From assembly GCA_035559535.1 (NCBI GenBank), contig DATMBG010000058.1, positions 124,001-188,000 of the forward strand: a stretch of DNA of 64,000 nucleotides, read 5' to 3'. This DNA comes from Candidatus Limnocylindrales bacterium (lineage in GTDB: Bacteria > Moduliflexota > Moduliflexia > Moduliflexales > JAUQPW01). Positions 27,253 through 35,252 of the stretch are shown piece by piece (the first letter of the stretch is position 1; each line of letters starts with the position of its first letter). The notes beneath the pieces were generated by a model that saw only the letters and a program-made list of their open reading frames with translations, was not told the origin of the DNA and ran no database searches. The translations under genes were made by a program, and so were the position numbers.

Positions 27253-28617
27253 ATGTTAATTATAACCAGTAAAAAAACTTTAGATGACAATCTTCCCCCG
27301 GAACCCCCTATTCCGACCCAGGTCTTAACAAATCAGGAATATATTCCGCTTCCCAAGACCGAGAAGCAGCGGCAGGTAGATTATCTGCTCAATGAATATG
27401 CAGATAAATATGGAAAGAAGCGAGGGCTTTCCAGACGAGCCTTTTTCAAAACTGCCAGTGGATTTGCTGCGGCCCTCCTGGCCATGAACAAAGTCTACGG
27501 GATGAAATTCTTTGATGTCGAGGAAGTAGAAGCCGCCGATGAAGCCGCCGCCCTTGCCAAGAAGAAACCGGGTAATCAATTCATCTTTGATGTTCAGACC
27601 CACTATCTGGATGCTCCTACCCTGAAAGCTAACTACTCGAAGGCTTTGAGCGCCAAGATGATTGTGGATCTGCTGGATGGATTCCGTAAGTCTACCGTGA
27701 AGGGAAGCGGACTTATGGATTTGAACCGGTCTACCTACATCAAAGAAATCTTCCTGGATAGTGAGACGGCCATGTGCATCATGAGCGGCGTTCCTTATGT
27801 ACCGGGCTCACCGGGGACCCTCCTTCCCATTGAGGAAATGGTTGGAACCCGAGATGAGGTCAATGCCAAAGCCGGTACTCGAAGGATGCTCAGCCATGGA
27901 CTCCCGGTTCCGACCCGAGGAAAAGCCAACCTGGATGAAATGGAAAGACAGGTTAAAGAGTTCAAAATAGATGGATGGAAACTCTATCCAGGAGATGGGG
28001 GTGAAGGGACCGGCTATCGGGGTTGGTACATGGACGATGAGAAGATAGCTTATCCGGTTTGGGAAAAAGCTAAACAACAAGGAATCAAAAATATTTCCGT
28101 CCATAAGGGATTGGCAGCCCTCTGGTTCTCCGTACCCCATTGCAAGGTAGATGATGTCCATAAAGCCGCCGAAGATTTCCCGGATCTGAATTTTATCATC
28201 TATCATTCTGGATTCCCCTGGGTCTCCGATCTGGCTTACAATCAAGGGTTTAAACCCCATGTGACCAATGTTTATCCAGAACTGGGAAGCACCTTTGCAT
28301 CGACGGTCGTGGGAGCTCCTATGACTGCCGCCCATGTTATGGGACAGCTCATCACCCATTACGGTCCTGACCGTATTATCTGGGGAACCGATAGTATCTG
28401 GTGGGGCAGTCCTCAATGGCAGATCGATGCCTTCAGGAAATTCCGTATTCCCGATGAACTGATCGCCGGATATGGATATAAACAGATTACCGATGAAGAC
28501 AAGACTAAAATCCTGGGTCTGAATGCTGCCAGACTCTACGGGATCAATGTGGAAGAAACCATGAAAAAACTCTCTATGGATGGGATCTCCCGAATGAAAA
28601 AGATCATGAACGCTTAA
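27253..28617 (+). CDS. Tat-exported amidohydrolase (amidohydrolase_2-like TIM barrel)
   Basis: 454 aa, ATG preceded by GGAGGTG. A twin-arginine motif SRRAFFK at residues 60-66 is followed by a hydrophobic stretch, placing the signal unusually far from the N-terminus. The mature part starts with FIFDVQTHYLDA, where QTH replaces the usual H-x-H metal pair. Other blocks are GWKLYPGDGGEG, ISVHKGLA, FIIYHSGFPW and WGTDSIWWGSPQW with the conserved Asp. It probably hydrolyses or decarboxylates a small aromatic or cyclic substrate in the periplasm; the substrate is unknown. A strong terminator follows at once. Confidence 0.88.
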   Translation: MLIITSKKTLDDNLPPEPPIPTQVLTNQEYIPLPKTEKQRQVDYLLNEYADKYGKKRGLSRRAFFKTASGFAAALLAMNKVYGMKFFDVEEVEAADEAAALAKKKPGNQFIFDVQTHYLDAPTLKANYSKALSAKMIVDLLDGFRKSTVKGSGLMDLNRSTYIKEIFLDSETAMCIMSGVPYVPGSPGTLLPIEEMVGTRDEVNAKAGTRRMLSHGLPVPTRGKANLDEMERQVKEFKIDGWKLYPGDGGEGTGYRGWYMDDEKIAYPVWEKAKQQGIKNISVHKGLAALWFSVPHCKVDDVHKAAEDFPDLNFIIYHSGFPWVSDLAYNQGFKPHVTNVYPELGSTFASTVVGAPMTAAHVMGQLITHYGPDRIIWGTDSIWWGSPQWQIDAFRKFRIPDELIAGYGYKQITDEDKTKILGLNAARLYGINVEETMKKLSMDGISRMKKIMNA

Positions 28618-28630
28618 CCTCCCATCGAAA

Positions 28631-28666
28631 AAGCCCCCGACCTCTCCAGGTCCGGGGGCTTTTTTG
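28631..28666 (+). terminator. Rho-independent terminator after the amidohydrolase
   Basis: AAGCCCCCGACCT, a CTCC loop, then AGGTCCGGGGGCTTTTTT. The stem pairs fully except for one bulged C and ends in six T residues, 13 bp after the stop codon. Confidence 0.93.
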
Positions 28667-28867
28667 TTTAAAAGGGATTTTTTCCTTTGCCAAATTAACA
28701 AACTTATGTTAAAGAGGTGAGGTCTTGTACCAGCCTATAGGCCGGTATGGGAATCTTTGGGCAGGTAATGAAGAACGTAGTTTAAAAGAATAAACTTATT
28801 TTACAAACTTCCCACTCAGTAATTCTACGTTCTAAAGGCAGTAACTTCTATTAAAAAAGGATAGAGT

Positions 28868-29134
28868 ATGACGTATATTGTTAAATTAAATAAGAAATTC
28901 CAACTGACCCTTCCACCCGAAATTCGAGAAGCCCTCAAACTTCAACCCGATGATATCTTTATCCTTTGGTTGGAAGGTAAAACCTTGATACTCAAACGCA
29001 AAGATAGACCGACCTCCGTGGAGTGGATTCGGAAAAAGTCTGGATATGAGTTATCAGACCAAAACCCTCCAACGGAAGAAACAGAAGAAACCGATAACCT
29101 TGCTAATCTCAGGGAAACTCCTGAGGAGGTATGA
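28868..29134 (+). CDS. AbrB/SpoVT/MazE-fold DNA-binding protein
   Basis: 88 aa. Residues 1-47 form the swapped-hairpin fold: VKLNKKFQLTLPPEIREALKL, then DDIFILWLEGKTLILKRK. The tail is acidic (PPTEETEETDN) and probably flexible. Such proteins are transition-state regulators or antitoxins, but no toxin gene lies next to it, so a stand-alone regulator is more likely. Its last 13 codons lie inside a 110-bp tandem duplication, so the C-terminus is also present as a non-coding copy downstream. AAAAAGGA precedes the ATG. Confidence 0.87.
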   Translation: MTYIVKLNKKFQLTLPPEIREALKLQPDDIFILWLEGKTLILKRKDRPTSVEWIRKKSGYELSDQNPPTEETEETDNLANLRETPEEV

Positions 29135-29314
29135 CGGAATACCTGTGAAAATGCGTATTACCCCTTTTATTTTTTAATGGTTACATCAAACATAACCAAT
29201 CCTTTAACCTTGCTAATCTCAGGGAAACTCCTGAGGAGGTATGACAGAATACCTGTGAAAATGCGTATTACCCCTTTTATTTTTTAATGGTTACATCAAA
29301 CATAACCAATCCTT
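29095..29314. repeat. 110-bp tandem direct duplication across a convergent gene junction
   Basis: Bases 29095-29204 and 29205-29314 are identical apart from one base (ATGACGGAAT versus ATGACAGAAT). Copy 1 contains the real 3' end of the AbrB-fold gene plus a dead copy of the 3' end of the peptide-binding protein gene. Copy 2 contains a dead AbrB tail plus the real 3' end of the transporter gene. Near-identity implies a recent event. Confidence 0.97.
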
Positions 29315-30785
29315 CATCGGGTCGGGCTTTCCAATTGAGTCGATTGTTGACCCCATAGATATCCTCCTGTTCATAGAGAAAAACCCAGGCGGCATCTTCC
29401 ACGATGAGTTCAGCAGCTTTATGATACAACTCTCGCCGTTTGTTTTCATCCATGGTTATCCGGGCTTCTTCAATAAGCTTATCAAATTCCGGATTGCTGT
29501 AGTTAGATAGGAGTTCTCCGGTGTGAAAGAGGGGAAAGTAGGTATTATCGGCATCGTAGGTACTATTTCCCCAGCCCAGTAGATAAACAGGACCCGGTTT
29601 ATGGGTATACATCATGTTAACATAATTACCCCATTCATGGGTTTTTACCTGAGTACGAATCCCTACCTTTTGCCATTGCCCGGCGATGGCTTCTGCAATT
29701 TGCTTATCATTCAAGTAACGTCCGTCGGGAGAGTTTAAGATAAGGTCGAATCCGTTGGGGTACCCAGCCTCTGCCAGTAGTTTCTTAGCCTTATCGGGAT
29801 CAAAGGGGTAGGGCTGGATGTCGGGGTTGTATCCAAAATGGTCTTTGGTCAAAGGAGTTGCTACCCGGAAACCATGTCCTTCCAGAACGTTTTTTATCAG
29901 GCTATTGACATCGACCGCATAGTTGAGAGCCTGCCGGACCCGTTTATCGGCTACAGGTCCTCCATGGAGGGTATCGATTCCCACAAAAATGACCCGAACG
30001 CTGGGGGCTGTGGAAATAAAAGCCTGTCCACTTCCTTCGATTTGAGGGACCAGGTTGGGAGGAACATTGGTGATAATATCCACATCTCCGGTTAGAAGGG
30101 CTGCTACCCGTGTGGTTGCTTCCGGTATAGGTCGAAAGATGACCGTTTTAACGGAAGGAGCTCCACGAAAGTAGGAAGGATTTGCTTCCATGACCAGTTG
30201 ATCGTCTTTAGTCCATTTCACGAACCTGAAAGCTCCGGTTCCTACCGGATGGGTGGCAATATAGGTATCTCCTTTTTCTTTAACATATTTAGGCGGAACA
30301 ATGGAACCATACAGGCATAGAAAAGCAGGAAGGGGGGCAAAGGGCTCTTTAGTTACAATATGAACGGTATACTCATCGATGATCTCCACATGGTCCAGGA
30401 ACTTAAGACTGGACAGTTGCTTCATTTTGTTCTCCGGGTTGGCAATGCGCTCCAGGCTGAATTTGACGGCTTCAGCATTAAAATCCTCTCCGTTGTGAAA
30501 TTTAATCCCCCGTCGAAGTTTGAATTCCCAGATTTTATCGTCGATCAGCCTGTAAGATTCTGCCAGTAATGGCTCAATCTTGAGATCCGGGGTTCTCCGA
30601 AGTAAGGTATCGAACATATTCAAAAGAACATTAAAGGCCGGAGTCTCCTGATGATTGTGGGGGTCCAAGGTAGAGGGATCTACGCCCTGGGCCACCACCA
30701 CCTGACCTTGAGGTTCTGCAGAAGCCGGGGAGAAGTTTAAAGCCAGGATAAAAAGGATTCCCAACAGGAAAGGGGATTTTTTCAT
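29277..30785 (-). CDS. Peptide/solute ABC transporter substrate-binding protein (SBP_bac_5)
   Basis: 502 aa with a Sec signal peptide (MKKSPFLLGILFILALNFSP, cleavage near ASA). The family blocks are VVAQGVDPSTLDPHNH, EFKLRRGIKFHNGEDFNAEA, HPVGTGAFRFVKW, VRQALNYAVDVNSLI and YNPDIQPYPFDPDKAKKLL. It would capture di/oligopeptides, nickel or another small solute in the periplasm; the ligand is not readable. It is the third gene of an operon with the two permeases upstream. Its 3' end is part of the 110-bp duplication but the frame is intact. Confidence 0.94.
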   Translation of the reverse strand: MKKSPFLLGILFILALNFSPASAEPQGQVVVAQGVDPSTLDPHNHQETPAFNVLLNMFDTLLRRTPDLKIEPLLAESYRLIDDKIWEFKLRRGIKFHNGEDFNAEAVKFSLERIANPENKMKQLSSLKFLDHVEIIDEYTVHIVTKEPFAPLPAFLCLYGSIVPPKYVKEKGDTYIATHPVGTGAFRFVKWTKDDQLVMEANPSYFRGAPSVKTVIFRPIPEATTRVAALLTGDVDIITNVPPNLVPQIEGSGQAFISTAPSVRVIFVGIDTLHGGPVADKRVRQALNYAVDVNSLIKNVLEGHGFRVATPLTKDHFGYNPDIQPYPFDPDKAKKLLAEAGYPNGFDLILNSPDGRYLNDKQIAEAIAGQWQKVGIRTQVKTHEWGNYVNMMYTHKPGPVYLLGWGNSTYDADNTYFPLFHTGELLSNYSNPEFDKLIEEARITMDENKRRELYHKAAELIVEDAAWVFLYEQEDIYGVNNRLNWKARPDEGLVMFDVTIKK

Positions 30786-30865
30786 AGTTATGTTTTCCCC
30801 AAGGGACCACGAAGAACCCTCGACGGGGATAAGACTTCCTGGCCCTTCAGGGATAGATAAACGGT

Positions 30866-31786
30866 TTAGATTTCCAATCTTGGATCCAGCGTATCCCGGA
30901 TCCAGTCTCCTAATAAATTAATTCCCAGTACGGTCAACATGATGGCCAGCCCTGGAAAAGTCGCCAGCCACCAGGCATTATAGAGATACTGACGCCCGTC
31001 GTTGAGCATTCCCCCCCAGGTCGGTGTAGGGGGTTGAACCCCTAACCCCAGGAAACTCAAAGCAGACTCCAGGATAATCATGCGGGCAACTTCTAAGGTA
31101 GCAATAACAATTCCCGGACTGATTACATTGGGAAGAATGTGACGAAAGAGGATTCTAAGGTTTTGGCCTCCCAAAGCATGGATTGCTTCAATGAATTCCA
31201 GCTCTCGAACCGACAATACTTCAGCTCGAATCACCCGGGCATAAACGACCCAGCCGGTAATTCCGAGGACGATGATAATATTTCTTAAACTGGGACCCAG
31301 GACTGCTACGACGGCAATAGACAGGAGGATAAAAGGAAAAGCCAATTGGATATCGGCCAGGCGCATAAAAATATCATCCAACCAACTCCCATAATAACCG
31401 GCGATCAAGCCGATGAGAATCCCGATGGTTCCTGAGATAAGAACTGCTGAAAGCCCTACAATGAGGGAAATTCGGGCGCCATAGATCAATCGACTGAGAA
31501 TGTCCCGTCCTAAATGATCCGTACCGAGAAGATGCTCTCGACTTCCTTTAGGATCCCAGACAGGGGGTTTAAGGCGGTTATTGATATCTTGAGCGATAGG
31601 ATCGTGGGGAGCCAGATAGGGGGCCAAAAGAGCTGAAGCTACCACGATGAAGAGGATAAAAAGTCCCGCCAGGGCGGCTTTACTTTTAAATAGACTTCGA
31701 GCAATCTTTCTGAATTCGATCCCTTTTTCCAATTGAGCCAGGCTTGATTCGCCGTGAGCTTTGTCTACTGCTTCGAGTGCCTCCAT
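30866..31786 (-). CDS. Peptide ABC transporter permease (DppC-type)
   Basis: 306 aa with about six membrane helices. The N-terminal FRKIARSLFKSKAALAGLFI and HLLGTDHLGRDILSRLIYGA are typical of DppC/OppC. The EAA loop is seen as EAIHALGGQNLRILFRHILPN, the ATPase contact site. The C-terminal WWLATFPGLAIMLTVLGINL and GDWIRDTLDPR also fit. It follows dppB across a long hairpin repeat and precedes the binding protein. No ATPase genes (DppD/DppF) lie in the window, so they must be supplied elsewhere. Confidence 0.93.
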   Translation of the reverse strand: MEALEAVDKAHGESSLAQLEKGIEFRKIARSLFKSKAALAGLFILFIVVASALLAPYLAPHDPIAQDINNRLKPPVWDPKGSREHLLGTDHLGRDILSRLIYGARISLIVGLSAVLISGTIGILIGLIAGYYGSWLDDIFMRLADIQLAFPFILLSIAVVAVLGPSLRNIIIVLGITGWVVYARVIRAEVLSVRELEFIEAIHALGGQNLRILFRHILPNVISPGIVIATLEVARMIILESALSFLGLGVQPPTPTWGGMLNDGRQYLYNAWWLATFPGLAIMLTVLGINLLGDWIRDTLDPRLEI

Positions 31787-31790
31787 TTAT

Positions 31791-31921
31791 AGTATGGGAG
31801 TGTGGGAGTATGAAAGTATGGAGGTATGGAGGTCTAGAGGTATGGGAGTATGGGAGAATCTACACCCATACTCCCACACTTCCACACTCCCATACACCCA
31901 TACACTTCTTTACTCCCACTC
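31791..31921. repeat. Long hairpin of the GAAGTATGGGAG-type repeat (copy 2)
   Basis: A run of GTATGGGAG/GTGTGGGAG/GTATGGAGG units is followed by complementary CCATACTCCCACACTTCC units. It fills the whole gap between the two peptide-permease genes, inside one transcript, and would form a large RNA stem. Translations of either strand give repetitive peptides such as VWEYGSMEVW and HTPTLPHSHTP, which are not real proteins. Confidence 0.8.
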
Positions 31922-31924
31922 AAC

Positions 31925-32842
31925 TTACTCATATCGAACCCGCGGATCCAGGTAAGTATACAAAATATCCACCACAAAATTAATTAGAACAAAAATACAG
32001 GCCAGGGTAAAGACGGCTGCCTGAACGACGGGAAAATCTCGATTATAGATGGCTTGAACCGTCAACCGACCCACACCGGGCCAGGCAAAAATCGTCTCGG
32101 TGATGATGGCCCCGCCCAGTAAGGTTCCCATTTCAAGTCCAATAACGGTAACAATGGGTATAGCGGCATTTTTAAGGGCATGACGGAGAATCACCGACCA
32201 GGGCGGGACCCCCTTGGCCCGGGCCGTCCGGATGTATTCCTGTCCCAAAATTTCTAACATCTCAGATCGGGTTAGGCGGGCCGTACGGGCCATGGTAAAC
32301 ATACCCAAAGTCAAGGCAGGTAAAATGAGATGATCAATTCCTCCCATACCGAAAGAGGGAAGCAATCGTAATTTTACACCGAAAATGAGGATCAACATAA
32401 TGCCCAACCAGAAAACCGGCATAGACTGCCCTAAAAGGGCTATGACCATACCCACATGATCCAGCAAAGAATTCCGTTTCACAGCAGAAAGAATCCCTAT
32501 AGGGACTGCTATGGAAACCGAGATAAGCATGGCTGCCAAGGTAAGCTGAACGGTTGCAGGCATGCGATCCCATACCAGCTGAAGCGCAGGTTGATTGTGA
32601 CGGAAGGAAAGCCCAAAATCGCCATGAAGGGCTCCTTTAAGGAAACGTCCATACTGCACAATTAAAGGATCATCAAATCCCATCTCGTGGCGGAATCTCG
32701 CTCTATCTTCAGCCGTAGCTTCCTGAGGTAGCAAAAGGGCCGTGGGATCACCGGTTAAATGCAGGATGGCAAAGGTTACAATGGAGACTCCAAGTAAAAC
32801 TAAGAGGGTCTGAAAAAATCGTCGGATTAGATGCTTCTTCAC
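31925..32842 (-). CDS. Peptide ABC transporter permease (DppB-type)
   Basis: 305 aa from GTG 32842. Typical DppB features: the N-terminal helix LIRRFFQTLLVLLGVSIVTF, DDPLIVQYGRFLKGALHGDF, MPATVQLTLAAMLIS, the EAA loop EYIRTARAKGVPPWSVILRH, and the C-terminal YTYLDPRVRY. It is the first gene of the three-gene importer operon (dppB-dppC-binding protein). Confidence 0.94.
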   Translation of the reverse strand: MKKHLIRRFFQTLLVLLGVSIVTFAILHLTGDPTALLLPQEATAEDRARFRHEMGFDDPLIVQYGRFLKGALHGDFGLSFRHNQPALQLVWDRMPATVQLTLAAMLISVSIAVPIGILSAVKRNSLLDHVGMVIALLGQSMPVFWLGIMLILIFGVKLRLLPSFGMGGIDHLILPALTLGMFTMARTARLTRSEMLEILGQEYIRTARAKGVPPWSVILRHALKNAAIPIVTVIGLEMGTLLGGAIITETIFAWPGVGRLTVQAIYNRDFPVVQAAVFTLACIFVLINFVVDILYTYLDPRVRYE

Positions 32843-33086
32843 CTGAGTTATGGGTTATGAAAAAGTGTCCTGCCGTTGTGAGGAAGTCCCTGGATGAAAC
32901 CCAGCACTTATCCCCGGCTTGTTAAGGGAATAACTTCCATGATGAAACGACAGGGGGAGCCTGTAGGGAATTGGGAATATCCCTTTACGACCAGGACTTC
33001 TCACAATGGCAACCTTTCTTCACCGATTACCTTGATTTTATACATGTATTCTCCGGCATGCAAGAAAAATAACTGGAGTTTTTTTA

Positions 33087-33115
33087 TTGACTTAGGGTTC
33101 TTCATTAAATAATAT
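33087..33115 (+). promoter_or_regulatory. Promoter of the MBL-fold hydrolase gene
   Basis: TTGACT at 33087-33092, a 17-bp spacer and TAATAT at 33110-33115, 35 bp before the ATG. The preceding 32843-33080 carries no gene that I can support. Confidence 0.65.
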
Positions 33116-33149
33116 AAAAAAAAGAGCTTCACAGGTGAGGAAATTTTCC

Positions 33150-34028
33150 ATGGAACTTAAGCAAATTAATCCCTATGTTTTTTACCTGCCGGGTCCCGCT
33201 AATATTGGCGTGGTTATTCATCGGAATAAAGCGGTTCTTATCGATACAGGGGTGGATGAAGGAGGGGCTCGAAAAGTTTTAAAAGACCTGGAAAGTAAAC
33301 ATATCCAGATCCATGCCATTATCAATACCCATGCCCACGCAGATCATTTCGGAGGTAATCACTATATTATCAGAAGAACCGGCGCCCTCGTCTATGCCCC
33401 GGATATTGAAGAAGCTTTTATCCGAAATCCTATTCTGGAACCCTTTTATCTGTACGGAGCGGCTCCCATCGATAGGTTAAAAAGCAAGTTCCTGATGGCC
33501 CAGGGAAGCAAAGTCGATTATATCGTCCAAAATAGGATGGAGATTATTGGACTGGAATTTCAGTTTATACCTATTCCAGGCCATTCCATTAATCAGATGG
33601 GAATAGGGGTTCAGGAGGTATTTTTCTGTGCCGACGCCATTTTTCCTCCTGAAATCATTGAGAAGTATAAAATTCTCTACTGCTATGATGTGAAGCAACA
33701 AAAAGAGACCCTGACCGGGATGAAAACCCTTTCCTTCAAGTACTATTTACCCATCCATGGGGAACTCAGTACCGATATTTCTGGCTCTATCGATTTGAAT
33801 TTGAAGAGTATTGAAAGGTTAGAAAATCTGATCCTGGAAGTTCTGGATGTCCCTAAAGGAACAGAGGAGCTCATCAAGGCGGTAGCAGATCGTTACCATC
33901 TGGACTTAAATTTTGAGCAATATTTTCTAACAGGAAATACCCTGAAGAGTTACCTATCTTCCCTGAAAACAGAGGGAAAAGTGGATTGTAAAGTGGAAAG
34001 GAACATCTTGAAATGGTATAAAACGTAG
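33150..34028 (+). CDS. Metallo-beta-lactamase-fold hydrolase
   Basis: 292 aa from ATG 33150, with AGGTGAGG upstream; a GTG at 33135 opens the same frame but overlaps that site. The zinc motif THAHADHFGG is intact, with further ligands in PIPGHSINQ, FCADAIF and PIHGEL. The order resembles glyoxalase II/SoxH-like hydrolases. The C-terminal ~70 residues form a helical DNA-binding-like or substrate-cover domain (EELIKAVADRYHLDL, LKSYLSSLKTEGKVDCKVE). The substrate is unknown. Confidence 0.9.
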   Translation: MELKQINPYVFYLPGPANIGVVIHRNKAVLIDTGVDEGGARKVLKDLESKHIQIHAIINTHAHADHFGGNHYIIRRTGALVYAPDIEEAFIRNPILEPFYLYGAAPIDRLKSKFLMAQGSKVDYIVQNRMEIIGLEFQFIPIPGHSINQMGIGVQEVFFCADAIFPPEIIEKYKILYCYDVKQQKETLTGMKTLSFKYYLPIHGELSTDISGSIDLNLKSIERLENLILEVLDVPKGTEELIKAVADRYHLDLNFEQYFLTGNTLKSYLSSLKTEGKVDCKVERNILKWYKT

Positions 34029-34140
34029 CACTTATTAAACGCATTAAAGAAAAGATTTAACGAACTCCGGACCAGAATAGTCTGCTTTTTAATCTCCCTC
34101 CAGGGATAGGTATTAGAGAGCTATCTGATATTTTAAAAAT

Positions 34141-34962
34141 TTATTTTCTAAACCGTTTGAGCAAATCTCTGGCACCTGTGGCCAGGATCCCCGCATCGTT
34201 TCCGATGGCGATCATTTGATATCCTTGTTGAATATAGGATTCTACTTCATCCAAACTGATGGCATAAAGACCGGCTGCAATGCCTGCTTTTTTACTGGCT
34301 TCCAGAACCCTATCAATGGCCTGAAGAACTTTGGGATGGGTGACTTGGGTGATGAGACCCATGGAAGCGGCGAGATCTTGGGGACCTATAAAGTAGCAAT
34401 CGATTCCCTCCACTTTAAAGATTTCGTCTATATTATTTACGGCCTCTATATGTTCGATTTGGATAATGACCATAATCTCGTCGTTGGCGGTTTTCACGTA
34501 GTCGTTCATTTCGAGGTAATAGTGGGACGGTCGCATTGGACCGATTCCTCGGATGCCTTGAGGAGGATATTTACACGCCTTTACGGCCAGTTCGGCACTC
34601 CGTCGGTCGTTGATCATGGGGATTAAAACACCCTGAGCCCCCATATCCAGGACCCGTTTAATAAGGACCGGATCATTCCAGGCGACTCGAACAATGGGGG
34701 TAGCATCGGATCCGTTCATAGCCTGAAGGTGATGGAGACAGGTTCTCAGATCAAGAGAACCATGCTCGGCATCAATAACCAACCAGTCGAATCCCACATA
34801 AGCCATAATTTCGGCTATCTCCGGGCATCCCATGCCGATAAACGCGCCCAATGTAGCCTCTCCGGCTTGAAGTTTCTGCTTTGTTTTATTTTTCCTAGTT
34901 TTGGGGTTTTTGGCCGGGTTAGATTCCTTAGGGGGCAACTTAGATCTTGTCCTGTTTTTCAT
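34141..34962 (-). CDS. HpcH/HpaI-family aldolase
   Basis: 273 aa. A basic N-terminal extension (about 35 residues rich in Lys/Asn/Pro) precedes the class II pyruvate aldolase barrel. Motifs: DWLVIDAEHGSLD (active-site His and metal region), PIVRVAWNDPVLIKRVLDMG, GAQGVLIPMIND, the metal-binding IIQIEHIEAV and DCYFIGPQDLAASMG. Family members cleave 4-hydroxy-2-oxo acids to pyruvate or oxaloacetate derivatives, often in aromatic or sugar-acid catabolism. AAGGATAGGAT lies upstream. It converges on the MBL gene. Confidence 0.92.
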   Translation of the reverse strand: MKNRTRSKLPPKESNPAKNPKTRKNKTKQKLQAGEATLGAFIGMGCPEIAEIMAYVGFDWLVIDAEHGSLDLRTCLHHLQAMNGSDATPIVRVAWNDPVLIKRVLDMGAQGVLIPMINDRRSAELAVKACKYPPQGIRGIGPMRPSHYYLEMNDYVKTANDEIMVIIQIEHIEAVNNIDEIFKVEGIDCYFIGPQDLAASMGLITQVTHPKVLQAIDRVLEASKKAGIAAGLYAISLDEVESYIQQGYQMIAIGNDAGILATGARDLLKRFRK

Positions 34963-35252
34963 AAGATCCTATCCTTTCTTTCGTGGGGCGATCCCATACA
35001 CGATTTTGATTTTTAAAATTTACTTGCTATTGCAGGTATTCTAAATTACAGTTTTACTGGCTAAGGTTATAGTCAATCAGGTATGTCTTTGCTGGGGTTT
35101 AGAATTTTAACAGGTTATCTCAGGAAAGGTATTTACCATCTGGTAAGTTGTCAACGGTTTTTTATAGGTTTTTAAAGTTTCTTCATCTTGAGAAATAGAT
35201 CTTTTAAGATCCCCCTTGACAATTTTTAAGAATCTTCCCAGATTAACCCTTG

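Noticed and set aside
29095-29314. Start of a CRISPR array
   Set aside because: Only two 110-bp units with no spacer between them and gene ends inside; it is a tandem duplication.
31744-31983. Open frames with HTPTLPHSHTP and VWEYGSMEVW translations
   Set aside because: They are translations of the GTATGGGAG hairpin repeat in any open frame; no ribosome site, family or codon pattern supports a protein.
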